Positions 34,520 through 44,216 of a stretch of DNA of 64,000 nucleotides are shown one piece after another (positions within the stretch are counted from its first letter, which is position 1; every line of letters begins with the position of its first letter). A program made the position numbers and the translations under genes. The notes beneath the pieces are model-generated. The model made no database searches. It was not told the DNA's origin and saw only the letters and a list, made by a program, of their open reading frames with translations. The stretch comes from Sphingobium sp. TKS (GTDB lineage: Bacteria; Pseudomonadota; Alphaproteobacteria; Sphingomonadales; Sphingomonadaceae), in assembly GCF_001563265.1 (NCBI RefSeq), contig NZ_CP005083.1, positions 1,367,001-1,431,000 on the forward strand, given 5' to 3'.

Positions 34520-35558
34520 GGATTGCCGCGCCGGTGGTAGCGAAGCGATCCTGCGAGAAGCGGTCAAGCATGTCCCGGCGGGCCGCCTCGCCCATGATGT
34601 GCAGCCGAGCGGGATCGGTCAGCATCGTTCCTAGAGCCTGAGCCAGCCCATCCGGATCGCCGGGGGGCACGGTGAGGCCGGTGACGCCCTGCCGGATCGA
34701 GAAGGGCAGTTCACCCACCGCCGAAGCGACGACCGGCAGGCCCGCCGTCAGCGCCTCATGCGCGGCGATGCAGAAGCCTTCGGAGCGCGAGGGTTGGACA
34801 TAGAGGTGCAGGCCCGACAGGAACGCGCGGGGATCGTCGATATAGCCGGTGAATAGCACCTCCACGCCCGCCTCCCGCGCAAGGCTTTCGAGCCGCTCCC
34901 GCTCCGCGCCGTCGCCCGCGATGGAAAGGGTGAAGCTTGCGCCCTTCAACCGGGCGAGCGCGGCGATCAGCACGTCATAGCCCTTGACCGGATGGAGGCG
35001 GCCTAGCGTGCCGATGCGGACCGGCTCGCCGGGCTGCCAGGCGCGCGCCTGCGGCATGGCGGGATCGGCGGCGAAGATCGGCCAGCAGAGCAGCCGGTCC
35101 TGCGGCACACCCAGCCGCTCCGCCGTCAACGCCGTGACGGATTGCGAATCCCCGATCCAGAACAAGGCGCGGGATGCGAGCAGGCGCATCAGCCGCCGGT
35201 TCCAGGGCTTCAGAAACGCCGCGTGCTGCCAGCTCACCACCGGCAGGCCCAGCATCGGGCCAAGGATCAGGCCCAATATCGTCGCCCGGCTGAGCGAGGT
35301 CCAGATATGGGTGGCGCGCCAGTCCAGCAACTGCCGCCGCAGCCATAAGGCGGCGGCCAGATGATCGGTCAGCCCGCCCTCGCGCACGACCGGGTCAAGC
35401 CCGGCCTCCACCATGGCGGACAGACCCCGCCGGTCACGGGGGGTTAGGGCGAAGACGCGCACTTCCGCGCCCGCATCGCGCAGGACGCGGGTGATGGCCG
35501 GCACCGGCTGCGCCGCGCCGCCGCCCTCGACCGAGTTGATGACATAGGCGATCCTCAA
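34491..35558 (-). CDS. GT4-family glycosyltransferase
   Basis: A 355-residue GT-B fold enzyme. The N-terminal acceptor domain opens with LRIAYVINSVEGGGAAQ; the nucleotide-sugar domain has GTLGRLHPVKGYDVLI and the retaining-GT4 E-x7-E motif in SRSEGFCIAAHEALTAGLPVV. The start is an unusual TTG at 35558 overlapping the stop of the flippase gene (TTGA); the ATG far upstream would lie inside the flippase. Last gene of a coupled four-gene polysaccharide operon. Confidence 0.85.
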   Translation of the reverse strand: MRIAYVINSVEGGGAAQPVPAITRVLRDAGAEVRVFALTPRDRRGLSAMVEAGLDPVVREGGLTDHLAAALWLRRQLLDWRATHIWTSLSRATILGLILGPMLGLPVVSWQHAAFLKPWNRRLMRLLASRALFWIGDSQSVTALTAERLGVPQDRLLCWPIFAADPAMPQARAWQPGEPVRIGTLGRLHPVKGYDVLIAALARLKGASFTLSIAGDGAERERLESLAREAGVEVLFTGYIDDPRAFLSGLHLYVQPSRSEGFCIAAHEALTAGLPVVASAVGELPFSIRQGVTGLTVPPGDPDGLAQALGTMLTDPARLHIMGEAARRDMLDRFSQDRFATTGAAILNHIRQARA

Positions 35559-36856
35559 TGGGCGAGGCTCCTGCGCCAGACCAGGCCAGCCAGCAACGCG
35601 CTGGCCAGCAGCGCCTGTCCCACGGCCTGCACCCCCGCGCCCATCAGGCCCATATGGTGGAGCAGCGGCGGCAGCAGCGGCAGGAAGATCAGGCTGGCGA
35701 AGAGATTGGCGCTCATCGACAGCGCGGGGAAGCCCATGGCGGAGAGGGCGGAACTGCACGGCGGCCCGATCACCGCGATCATCCGCGCCGCGATCAGCAC
35801 GACCATGACGCTGCCTGCCGCCTTGAACGCGGGGCCGGCCAGCAGCGTGACGATGGGTGTGGGAAAGATCGCGGCGATGACCACCACGGGCGCGGCTGCG
35901 GCGAGCGCGATGCCGATCACCCGGCGCAATGTCCGGCGCAGCGGCGCGCCGCCTTGTCCGGCGGCGACCATGCGGGCGAGTTCGGCATAGGCGGTGTTAC
36001 CCAATATCTGCGCGGGCTGGGCGATGATGACGGTGGCGCGTTGGGCGACCGCGAACAGGCCCGCCATGGCTGGTCCCAGCACCCAGCCGACGATCAGCGG
36101 TGCGATCCGGCCCGCCAGTTCGCTCAAGGTGACATCGGCGTTGCTCGCCACCAGGAAGCGCCAGATGCCCGGATTGTCCTGCACTGCGCTGCCGCGTTCG
36201 GGGTGGCGCAGGATCGTGCCGAGCCTGTTGAGGGCGCAGATGAGGCCCATGCCCCAGAGCACGGCGAATTCCGCCAGCGCGGCGGCGAGCCATGCGCAGA
36301 GAAAACCCTTCAACCCCCAGCCCAGCAGCCAGGCCAATGTCGCGCCGATCAGGCGCACCAGCGGCTGCACCATATTGTGCAGGCCGATCAGGTCGAAACG
36401 GCCAATCAATTGCAGATAACCCGCCGGAGCCGATCGCACCGATCCCAGTACCGCGAAGCTGTATGGAATGGCGAAAGCGACGGTTTCCGGCGGCCAGCCC
36501 AGATGTGGCCCGACCAGTGGCGCCAGCGCCATGGCCGCGACGATCGCTGCCGCTCCGCCCAGCAGTTCGACCGTCGTGCCGAAGCGCAGCAGCCGGGCCA
36601 GCCGATGCGGCGCATCCTCGGCACTCGCCTCCGCGCCATAGCGGACGATCGCCTGCCAGGCGGGAAATTCAACGATGCCGACCACCGCCGTCACATAGCC
36701 ATGGACCAGCACCAATATGCCATAATCGCGCGGCCCCAATGCCCGTGCCGCGATGATGAGGTAGACAAGGCTGATCAGCCCGGCGCCGGCCTTTCCGCCC
36801 AGCACCAGTCCCAGCCCCTTGAAGATTCGCCCTGTGATTCCGGCCCGTTCCGTCAT
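35555..36856 (-). CDS. Wzx-type polysaccharide flippase
   Basis: A 433-residue protein with about 12 hydrophobic helices of the MATE-like/polysaccharide-export family (for example GKAGAGLISLVYLIIAARALGP at the start, ALGPRDYGILVLVHG, and a second half repeating the pattern). Wzx proteins move lipid-linked oligosaccharide units across the inner membrane. The start overlaps the GT2 stop (ATGA); 49 upstream codons in the same frame are GT2 sequence read out of frame. Confidence 0.85.
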   Translation of the reverse strand: MTERAGITGRIFKGLGLVLGGKAGAGLISLVYLIIAARALGPRDYGILVLVHGYVTAVVGIVEFPAWQAIVRYGAEASAEDAPHRLARLLRFGTTVELLGGAAAIVAAMALAPLVGPHLGWPPETVAFAIPYSFAVLGSVRSAPAGYLQLIGRFDLIGLHNMVQPLVRLIGATLAWLLGWGLKGFLCAWLAAALAEFAVLWGMGLICALNRLGTILRHPERGSAVQDNPGIWRFLVASNADVTLSELAGRIAPLIVGWVLGPAMAGLFAVAQRATVIIAQPAQILGNTAYAELARMVAAGQGGAPLRRTLRRVIGIALAAAAPVVVIAAIFPTPIVTLLAGPAFKAAGSVMVVLIAARMIAVIGPPCSSALSAMGFPALSMSANLFASLIFLPLLPPLLHHMGLMGAGVQAVGQALLASALLAGLVWRRSLAH

Positions 36857-37641
36857 GCGATAGTGGAAGACCAGTCTTTCCGGCGCAAGGCAATGCCCAA
36901 GCTGTTGCGGGCAGCCAGGCGGCGCCCAAGGAAACGGTAGAAATACCAGTTCATCGCGGCGCGTGGGGCATAGCGGTAGAGCAGCCGCTCGCCCCGCGTC
37001 CAACTGACGGCCTTGCGCGAGGCGCGCCGGTCGGAGGGAAAGCAGACATGGCCGGGATGATAGACGGTCCGGCCATGCGCCATCACGCGATGGACGATCT
37101 CATGATCCTCCAGCACATAGGGCCAGCGTGTCGCATCGAACCCGCCCGCTGCGCGCAGGGCGCTGGCGCGGAAGGCCTGGGCATAGCCGCCCGCATGGCA
37201 TTTGGCGGCGAAGCGGCGGCTCTTGCGCAGGATGAAGGCGATGCGTTGCTGCGAGTCCGCCGTGTCCTGGGGGGCGTAGAGATCGATGGCCATGACGGCG
37301 GCGGCCCTTGGGTCGCTGTCGAACAGGGCGATGACGCGCTTCACATAATCTGGGGGATAGTGGGTGTCGGCATCGCAGATGGCGACCAGCGGCGTGTCGA
37401 CCCAGCTTAGCCCCATGGCCATGGCGTGGATCTTGCCCGGCGTCGGGCAGGGGAGGATGGTGGCGCGCTGGCCCAATGGCGCGGCGTGGATGGCGGCCTC
37501 CGCCGTCCCGCTGTCGGTCGATCCATTGTCGATCAGCAGCAGGCGGAAGCGCTGGTCGCTTTGCGCGGCCAGACTGTCGATGGTGGTGCCGATCCACCCT
37601 TCTTCATTGAAGAAGGGCAGGATGATGGTGAGCAGCGGCAT
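36853..37641 (-). CDS. GT2-family glycosyltransferase
   Basis: A 262-residue GT-A fold enzyme: TIILPFFNEEGWIGTTIDSL, LLIDNGSTDSGT, the metal-binding ICDADTHYPPDYV (DxD) and VLEDHEIVHRV (the E/D-x-D base region). No membrane helix beyond a short C-terminal patch. Overlaps the stop of the upstream gene by one base (TGATG). Likely adds a sugar to the lipid-linked repeat unit exported by the adjacent flippase. Confidence 0.87.
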   Translation of the reverse strand: MPLLTIILPFFNEEGWIGTTIDSLAAQSDQRFRLLLIDNGSTDSGTAEAAIHAAPLGQRATILPCPTPGKIHAMAMGLSWVDTPLVAICDADTHYPPDYVKRVIALFDSDPRAAAVMAIDLYAPQDTADSQQRIAFILRKSRRFAAKCHAGGYAQAFRASALRAAGGFDATRWPYVLEDHEIVHRVMAHGRTVYHPGHVCFPSDRRASRKAVSWTRGERLLYRYAPRAAMNWYFYRFLGRRLAARNSLGIALRRKDWSSTIA

Positions 37642-38837
37642 CAGGCGGCTCGGACCGATGACAGGGGGATCACCTTGTCGCGCCGACGATGGGCGAGTTC
37701 AGCGATCACCGCCGCGGCGCGCTCCGACGAGGGGCGGCCGTCCAGGTCGAAGCTCTCCGCGAACAATCTTTCCTGGATCGGGCGGTAATGGCTTTCGTGC
37801 AGCGCCTTCGCTCGATCCAGCGCCGGGCCGAGTTCGTGCGGGCTGGAAATCACTTCTCCCGCCTGCCAGTGCGCGAAATTGGGATCGCCCTGCCAGTCGA
37901 TGCCGTGGCTGTTGAGGAAGATGCAGGGCCGGGGCCGCAGGAGGAATTCATAGACCTGGCTGCTGGCGTCCCCCAGATAGAGGTCGGCCAGCAAGGTATA
38001 GCTCATGTCGGTTGAGGCGCGGCTGCCAAGGTCGATATGGATATTGTCGCCGTGCAGATAGCGCTTGTCGATCATGCCCGCCCGGTTGACCGTCAGCTTG
38101 TCGATGGTGACGATGAAGGGCCGCTCGAACAGCATGACATGGGGGGCGAAGATCAGTTCCTGCTCGTCATGCCGCAGAAAATGGTCCAGCACCTGTCGGC
38201 CATGGCTGTACCATGAGGACAGATGCGGCGAGCAATGCGGGTTGTAGAGGGTGATCGGCCGTTCGCGGAAGAAGCTTTGGCTGCGTCCGGCCTGACGGAC
38301 CATGTCGAACTTGGGATAGCCGACGATGCTGATCGCTTGAGGATCGACCCCCGCTTCGGCAATCAGGCGGCGGCGGATCTTCTCGCCGGAACAGAGGACA
38401 TGGTCGAAACCGGCGCTGGCCTTGTCGAAGCCGATGGCCCGGTCCCCGGCGCCGTGGCGGGTGTGCACCATGAAGAGATTGTCGAGGCCATAGCGCGTCT
38501 TGAGCAGCAGCGAGGTCTTTTCCGCGACGATCAGCATGTCGAGGCTGCGGAAAAAATCCAGATTGTCGCGATAGAAGAGCAGCTTGGCCGCAGGGAGCAG
38601 CTTGCCCAGCAGCCCCGCAATGCGTTCCGAACGGGGCGTCAGGGACAGCCGGACATGCTGGATCGACGAACCCAGCATCGGTCCGGCCAGCCGCTGCACC
38701 TCCGCCGCCAGCCGGTCGTTGGTGGTGGCGACGATGATCTCGCCGGGAAAGCCGCCGCTCGCCAGAGCCATGGCGATCGGCAAGCTATGGGCGACCTGAT
38801 GAATCTGGTCGTGGTTGAACAGAAATCCAATGCGCAT
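37641..38837 (-). CDS. CDP-glycerol glycerophosphotransferase-like protein
   Basis: A 398-residue protein with the GT-B-like architecture of TagB/TagF proteins. Typical elements are HTRHGAGDRAIGFDKASAGFDHVLCSG, NPHCSPHLSSWYSHG, FAPHVML and the C-terminal YLGDASSQVYEFLL with CIFLNSHG. Members transfer polyol phosphate or unknown groups in surface polymer synthesis. First gene of the polysaccharide operon; ATG at 38837 (MRIGFLFNHDQ) begins at the first predicted strand. Confidence 0.75.
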   Translation of the reverse strand: MRIGFLFNHDQIHQVAHSLPIAMALASGGFPGEIIVATTNDRLAAEVQRLAGPMLGSSIQHVRLSLTPRSERIAGLLGKLLPAAKLLFYRDNLDFFRSLDMLIVAEKTSLLLKTRYGLDNLFMVHTRHGAGDRAIGFDKASAGFDHVLCSGEKIRRRLIAEAGVDPQAISIVGYPKFDMVRQAGRSQSFFRERPITLYNPHCSPHLSSWYSHGRQVLDHFLRHDEQELIFAPHVMLFERPFIVTIDKLTVNRAGMIDKRYLHGDNIHIDLGSRASTDMSYTLLADLYLGDASSQVYEFLLRPRPCIFLNSHGIDWQGDPNFAHWQAGEVISSPHELGPALDRAKALHESHYRPIQERLFAESFDLDGRPSSERAAAVIAELAHRRRDKVIPLSSVRAA

Positions 38838-38902
38838 GGGACGACGACGCCACGCCCCGGCCACCACCGCAGTTGCAATTTGTCGTGCGCGAAATTTTTT
38901 TG

Positions 38903-40408
38903 TCAGGCGGCTGCGTCGCGGCACCGCAACGTTGCGACGGAGGCGAGCATCATCACGCCGGCAGCGAAAGCCATGGTCCAGATCGGCTCGGTCGGGAAGA
39001 AATGCCGCATGATCGTGCCCATGACGGTCGCGACCAGCAGTTGCGGGATCACCACGAAGGCGTTGAACAGGCCCATATAGATGCCGAGCTTCGCCTGCGG
39101 CACGCTGGAGGCGAGCATCGCATAGGGCATGGCGAGGGTGGAGGCCCAGGCGATGCCGATGGCGACTTCCGACAGCAGCAAGGCTTGCGCATCACGCAGG
39201 AACAGGAAGGAGAGGAAGCCCAGCGCGCCGAGCATCAGAGCGATCGCATGGGTCTGCGCCTGGCCGATGCGGCGGGCGAGCGGTTGGAGCAGGAAGGGCG
39301 CGGCGAAGGCGGCGACGCCATTATAGGTGGCGAAGAGGATGCCGACCCAGTTTCCGCCTTCATTATAGGCTGCGCTCGCCGGATCTGCGGAGCCGAAGAC
39401 ATATTGGGCGACGACCGGCGTGGTGTATATCCACATGATGAACAGCGCCGACCAGGTGAAGAACTGGACGAGCGCGAGGCGCTTCATCATGTCGGGCATG
39501 GCCGCGAAATTGCCGACGACATGGGTGAGCAGATTATCGCTGCGGCCTTGCCTTTGCAGCCAGCGCGCCGCCATCCGCGCCGCGCCATAGGTGGCGAGCA
39601 GGCCGCCGAGCAGATAGAGTTCCTTCTCCAGCGCCCAGAGACGGACGAACGCGATGACCGCCAGTCCGGCGAAGATCCAGAGCGGGCCGCCTGCGGGAAT
39701 GGGCGGCGCAGTGACCGCTCCTGATTCTTCTTCTATTGGCTCGAAGCGGGCCATCTGTTCGGGCGAATATTCGCGGGTTGTTAGAACGGTCCACAGCACG
39801 GCGAGAAACAGTGCCGCGCCGCCGATATAAAAGCTGATCCTGACCGTATCGGGAATGCCCGAACCGACCGCGACATTGGCGACGCCCAGCCGGTCCAGCA
39901 GCCATGGCGTGGACGAGCCGATGACCGCCCCCGCACCGATGAAGGCGGTCTGGAGCGCATAGCCTGCCATATGCTGCTCCTTCGCCAGCATGTCCCCGAC
40001 AAAGGCGCGGAACGGCTCCATCGAAACGTTGAGCGAGGCGTCCAGCACCCAAAGCATCATCGCGGCGGCCAGCAGGCTCGGCGCATTGGGCATGCCGAAC
40101 AGCGCCAGCGCCGCGAACAGCGCACCCGCGAAGAAATAAGGCCGCCGCCGCCCGAAGCGGCACCATGTCCTGTCGCTATAATGGCCGATGATCGGCTGGA
40201 CGAGCAGCCCGGTCAGCGGCGCCGCGATCCACAGCAGCGCCAGATCGTCCAGACTCTCGCCCAGCGACTGGAAGATGCGGCTCATATTGGCGTTTTGCAG
40301 GGCAAAGCCGATCTGGATGCCGAAAAAGCCGAAGCTGATGTTCCACAGGCCCCAGAAGCCTTGGCGGGGGCGGCTAAGGGGAGGCGGGCTGTTATTAGTT
40401 TGATCCAT
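38903..40408 (-). CDS. MFS sugar transporter, MalY-like
   Basis: A 501-residue major facilitator with 12 hydrophobic segments, of the SLC45/GPH-like type that carries maltose or other alpha-glucosides in Caulobacter and sphingomonads (MalY). Signature segments are WIAAPLTGLLVQPIIGHYSDRTW and GRRRPYFFAGAL. It is the last gene of the maltose operon (amylase, alpha-glucosidase, GH97, transporter), separated from GH97 by a 150-base gap with a palindromic repeat. It would import maltodextrins brought through the outer membrane by the TonB receptor encoded at 47.4-50.2 kb. Confidence 0.87.
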   Translation of the reverse strand: MDQTNNSPPPLSRPRQGFWGLWNISFGFFGIQIGFALQNANMSRIFQSLGESLDDLALLWIAAPLTGLLVQPIIGHYSDRTWCRFGRRRPYFFAGALFAALALFGMPNAPSLLAAAMMLWVLDASLNVSMEPFRAFVGDMLAKEQHMAGYALQTAFIGAGAVIGSSTPWLLDRLGVANVAVGSGIPDTVRISFYIGGAALFLAVLWTVLTTREYSPEQMARFEPIEEESGAVTAPPIPAGGPLWIFAGLAVIAFVRLWALEKELYLLGGLLATYGAARMAARWLQRQGRSDNLLTHVVGNFAAMPDMMKRLALVQFFTWSALFIMWIYTTPVVAQYVFGSADPASAAYNEGGNWVGILFATYNGVAAFAAPFLLQPLARRIGQAQTHAIALMLGALGFLSFLFLRDAQALLLSEVAIGIAWASTLAMPYAMLASSVPQAKLGIYMGLFNAFVVIPQLLVATVMGTIMRHFFPTEPIWTMAFAAGVMMLASVATLRCRDAAA

Positions 40409-40453
40409 ACATCCTCAGCCTGTTTACGCAGCTAGCTTTCCTTGAAGAACTCC

Positions 40454-40543
40454 GTGCTCCTGCGAAGGCAGGAGCCCAGCTCTGCCGTCTGAACTGGGTT
40501 CTCACGAGCCACTCGTCTCGTTCGAATGCCTACGCAGGAACAC
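40454..40543. repeat. Dispersed palindromic repeat, diverged copy
   Basis: Begins GTGCTCCTGCGAAGGCAGGA and ends with the decayed complement TACGCAGGAACAC. The left arm is shared almost exactly with the intact element at 47231-47296. Lies between malY-like and GH97 genes, where it could form a hairpin in the operon mRNA. Confidence 0.7.
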
Positions 40544-40557
40544 GGCGCGTCCAGAAT

Positions 40558-42615
40558 TTACCGTTTGCCCTTCCCACCGCTCGCCACGAAGCGGATCGCC
40601 TGACCGCCCCCCGGCGCCAGATCGATGCTCAGCACGTCGCCCTTCTTCACAGCCTTCTTCTCGATCACGATGGCATGGCGCGCCTCGGTGCGATAGTCCG
40701 CCCCCGGCCCGTCCCGATAAATCTCCGCCACATAAGACCGCCCGGCATCCAGAAAGTCGAGCTTCACCTGACTTGACCGCGCTTCCTCATCCCCGATCGC
40801 GCCCAGATACCAGTCATTGCTGCCCTTGGCCTTGCGCGCGATGGTGACATAATCGCCCACCTCGCCATTCAGCACGCGGGTATCGGACCAGTCGGTCGGC
40901 ACATCCTTGATGAACTGGAAGGGGCCGGGATATTTGGCGTAGTTCTCCGGCGTATCGGCCGCCATTACGAAGGGCGAATAGAGCACCACATAGAGTGCCA
41001 ATTGCTTCGCAACCGTCGACTGGATCGCGCTCCCCTCGGAACCGGAGAGGCTGAGTACGCCCGGCGTGAAGTCCATCGGCCCGCCCAGCAACTGGGTGAA
41101 GACGAGGTTCGCTTCATGCTCGGGTGGGTTCTTGCCGCCGATCCAGGCATTATATTCCATGCCGCGCCCGCCTTCACGCGTCACCCAATTGGGGTAGGTG
41201 CGGCGCAGGCCCGTATCCTTCACTGGCTCATGGCTGTCGATGCTGACCTTGTACTTGGCGGCAGTCTGCACGACGCGGAGATAGTGGTTCACCATCCACT
41301 GACCCTCATGCCATTCGCGATGCTGGGAGCCGTCGGGATCGATCCGCTCGATCTGCCCGGCATCGGTGACATAGCCGGTCTTCACCACCTGTTCGCCATG
41401 CTTGGCTGCCCACGCAAACGCGCTGTCCAATTGGCCGTCATAATGGCTGGCGGAGCCGCCCGTCTCATGATGGCCGATCAAGGTAACACTCTTCGACTTA
41501 GCATAAGCGGCCAGCCCATCGGCGTCGAAATCCTCGGTTGGCTGGGAGAAGTTCATATCCTTGCCATTGCCGAACCAGTTGCCGTCCCAGCCGATATTCC
41601 ATCCCTCGACCAGCACGGCGGGGATGCCGCTGGCAGCTGCGAAGTCGATGTAACGGCGGACATTGGCCGTGGCCGCGCCATGTTTCGGCCCCCGCGCCCA
41701 GCTCCAGTCGCCTTTGATCATGTTCCACCACACGCCGACGAACTTGCCCGGCTTGATCCAGCCCGACACGTCGCCCAGCTTATTGGGTTCGTTGAGGTTC
41801 AGGATCATGTGGTTCATGTAAAGCCCCGCCGCATCGTCCGCGATGGCGATGGTGCGCCATGGCGTCGAGAAACCGGCGTCGCGTGACACCTTGGGAGCGC
41901 CGGAGCCGGGCGTCAGCGTAGCGCGGAAAGTGTTGCCCTGCGCACGGGCGAGGTTCATCCCGGCATAGTCGACCAGAGCCGCCTCATGCAGTGCGACATG
42001 GGTGCCGCTGGCGAGCTTCACCGTCATCACCGTCTGCGCGGTGCCGACCGCGTCGAGCGGCGTCCTGTTATAGAGATATTCCTCCCGGTTCCACTCGAAG
42101 GCGGGCTTCCACCAGGCGGTGCCGCCCTCCGCGAAGGCAAACTGTGTCAGTTCCTCCGCGATATTGGCGTGATGCAGATGGAGCTGATCCGGCAGCGTGT
42201 AGCGGAAGGCCACGCCATCGTCGAACAGGCGGAAGGTCACATCCATCTCGCGCTGAAGATCGCTCTTCTCGCGGAAGGAGAGGCGGATTTCATTGTGATG
42301 GTCGCGGATACTGGACCATTCGCCCCAGGGTTGGGTCCATGTCGTGTCGTTCTTGCCCGTCTTGCTGTCGGCCAGCGTCAGGTTGCGCTCGATCTTCGGC
42401 GCGTCGGTGAACAGGAAACCGAGGCGGCTGTCCGCGATCAGCGCCTTCCCATCGCGCTGCACGGCGTAGCTGGGGCGGCCTTCATTATCGAGGCTGACGG
42501 TCAGCGTGATGCGGCCATCGGGGGAGGCGGCCTTGGCTACCACATCAGCACGGGCGATGGCCGGGGCGAGCGAGAGCGCAAAAAGGGGCAGCGCGAGCGC
42601 GGTCAGTTTGTTCAT
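40558..42615 (-). CDS. GH97 alpha-glucosidase (SusB-like)
   Basis: A 685-residue exported glycoside hydrolase. Signal peptide at 1-23 (ALALPLFALSLAPAIARA). The N-terminal super-beta-sandwich (about 25-270) contains PDGRITLTVSLDNEG. The central TIM barrel has WNIGWDGNWFG, IGHHETGG, SHEPVKDTGLRRTYPNW and REGGRGMEYNAW, whose acidic residues match those conserved in SusB-type enzymes. A C-terminal beta domain follows. Expected to release glucose from maltodextrins in the periplasm. Start at 42615 has AAAAGGA seven bases upstream and sits 11 bases after the GH13 stop. Confidence 0.88.
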   Translation of the reverse strand: MNKLTALALPLFALSLAPAIARADVVAKAASPDGRITLTVSLDNEGRPSYAVQRDGKALIADSRLGFLFTDAPKIERNLTLADSKTGKNDTTWTQPWGEWSSIRDHHNEIRLSFREKSDLQREMDVTFRLFDDGVAFRYTLPDQLHLHHANIAEELTQFAFAEGGTAWWKPAFEWNREEYLYNRTPLDAVGTAQTVMTVKLASGTHVALHEAALVDYAGMNLARAQGNTFRATLTPGSGAPKVSRDAGFSTPWRTIAIADDAAGLYMNHMILNLNEPNKLGDVSGWIKPGKFVGVWWNMIKGDWSWARGPKHGAATANVRRYIDFAAASGIPAVLVEGWNIGWDGNWFGNGKDMNFSQPTEDFDADGLAAYAKSKSVTLIGHHETGGSASHYDGQLDSAFAWAAKHGEQVVKTGYVTDAGQIERIDPDGSQHREWHEGQWMVNHYLRVVQTAAKYKVSIDSHEPVKDTGLRRTYPNWVTREGGRGMEYNAWIGGKNPPEHEANLVFTQLLGGPMDFTPGVLSLSGSEGSAIQSTVAKQLALYVVLYSPFVMAADTPENYAKYPGPFQFIKDVPTDWSDTRVLNGEVGDYVTIARKAKGSNDWYLGAIGDEEARSSQVKLDFLDAGRSYVAEIYRDGPGADYRTEARHAIVIEKKAVKKGDVLSIDLAPGGGQAIRFVASGGKGKR

Positions 42616-42626
42616 GAGAATTCCTT

Positions 42627-44216
42627 TTAGGCGTGCGCGACAAGACCGGAGGCTGGGGGGAAATGCCATGCTTCGATCCCGCCGGTGGACAGCAGCACCT
42701 GCCAATGTCCCTGCGGCGTCCATGTCACGGGCTTGTCGCCAAGGTTGAAGACGCAAAGCATCCGTTTGCCCTCATGAGCACGCTCGAACGCCAGCAGTTC
42801 ATCAGACGCGTCGAGGAAATCGATGGTCCCGATACGCAAGGCCAGCGATCCGTTGCGCAGGGCAAGAACCCGCCGCGTCCAGTGCAGCAGGGAATCCGGC
42901 TGCGCTTCCTGCACATCGACGGCCAGCGCCCGATGGGCTTCCCCGACCGGAAGCCAGGGCTTGGCGTCGGAAAAGCCCAGATATTTCGCATCCGCCTGCC
43001 AAGGCATCGGCGTGCGCGCACCGTCGCGGGAGAGAGTCAGCGGCCAGTTGGCGATGGCTTCAGGATCCTGCAAATCCTCGAAAGCGATGTCGACCTGCGG
43101 CAGCCCCAATTCCTCGCCATAATAAAGGAAGATATTGCCGCGCAGGCAGGCGAGCAGCAGCATCTTCATCCGGCAATAGGCGTCCGGCTCCACCCCCTTG
43201 GCCCAGCGCGACACGGCACGCGGCGCGTCATGATTTTCGAACGCCCAGCTCGGCCAGCCGCTGTGGGTTTCAGCCGGCCATTTGACGAGCGCCGTCCTGA
43301 GGAATTCGGCGGTCAGCTCCGGCGCATAGAGGAAGTCGAAACCATAGGCCGTATTCAGCCTGCCATCGCCCTGCGTGAAGGTCTTCATCTCTATATCGCT
43401 GTCATCGCCGCCGACTTCGGCCACGGTGAAACGGTCCGCATATTCGTCGAAGACTTGACGAACCTTTTCCAGAAACAGCGGAATATTGGGATGGCTCTGG
43501 CTGTACTTCTTGATCTGGAAGTCGAAGGGACGCGTGCGTATCTTGCCATTATCGGGGGCGGGTGGATTGTCGCGCAGTTTCGGATCGTGCATCGAATGGT
43601 TGATCGCGTCGATGCGGAAGCCATCCACGCCCCGGTCCAGCCAGAAACGGATGATGTTGAACACGCTGTCCTGCACTTCGGGATGATGCAGGTGCAATTG
43701 CGGCTGCTGCGCCAGGAACTGGTGCATATAATATTGGCCGCGCCGCGCATCCCAGGTCCAGGCCGGGCCGCCGAACACCGACTGCCAGTTGTTGGGTGGC
43801 GATCCGTCCGGCTTGGGATCGGCCCAGACATACCAGTCAGCCTTGGGATTGTCGCGGCTGGAGCGGCTCTCGATGAACCAGTCATGCTCTTCGGATGTAT
43901 GCGCCCAGACCTGATCGACGATGATGCGCAGGCCGAGTTCATGCGCCCGCGCCACCAGCGCGTCGAAATCCGCCAGCGTGCCGAAGATCGGATCGACATC
44001 GCAATAATCCGACACGTCATAGCCGAAATCGCGCATCGGGCTCTTGAAGAAGGGGGACAGCCAGATCGCGTCCACGCCCAGCGACGCCACATAGGGCAGA
44101 TGGGCGGTGATGCCCTTGAGGTCGCCAATGCCGTCGCCATTGGAATCGGCAAAGCTGCGCGGATAGATCTGGTAGATGGCGGCGCCGCGCCACCAGGGGA
44201 GGTTTTGGTCGGTCAT
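42627..44216 (-). CDS. GH13 alpha-glucosidase (oligo-1,6/maltase type)
   Basis: A 529-residue cytoplasmic GH13 enzyme without a signal peptide. The GH13 regions are clear: QVWAHTSEEH, nucleophile D203 in GFRIDAINH, acid/base E267 in TVAEVGG and stabiliser D330 in FENHDAPR; the HTSEEH and QPQLHLHHPEVQ segments are typical of GH13_23/alpha-glucosidases. It hydrolyses imported maltose or short maltodextrins. Start overlaps the amylase stop (ATGA). Confidence 0.9.
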   Translation of the reverse strand: MTDQNLPWWRGAAIYQIYPRSFADSNGDGIGDLKGITAHLPYVASLGVDAIWLSPFFKSPMRDFGYDVSDYCDVDPIFGTLADFDALVARAHELGLRIIVDQVWAHTSEEHDWFIESRSSRDNPKADWYVWADPKPDGSPPNNWQSVFGGPAWTWDARRGQYYMHQFLAQQPQLHLHHPEVQDSVFNIIRFWLDRGVDGFRIDAINHSMHDPKLRDNPPAPDNGKIRTRPFDFQIKKYSQSHPNIPLFLEKVRQVFDEYADRFTVAEVGGDDSDIEMKTFTQGDGRLNTAYGFDFLYAPELTAEFLRTALVKWPAETHSGWPSWAFENHDAPRAVSRWAKGVEPDAYCRMKMLLLACLRGNIFLYYGEELGLPQVDIAFEDLQDPEAIANWPLTLSRDGARTPMPWQADAKYLGFSDAKPWLPVGEAHRALAVDVQEAQPDSLLHWTRRVLALRNGSLALRIGTIDFLDASDELLAFERAHEGKRMLCVFNLGDKPVTWTPQGHWQVLLSTGGIEAWHFPPASGLVAHA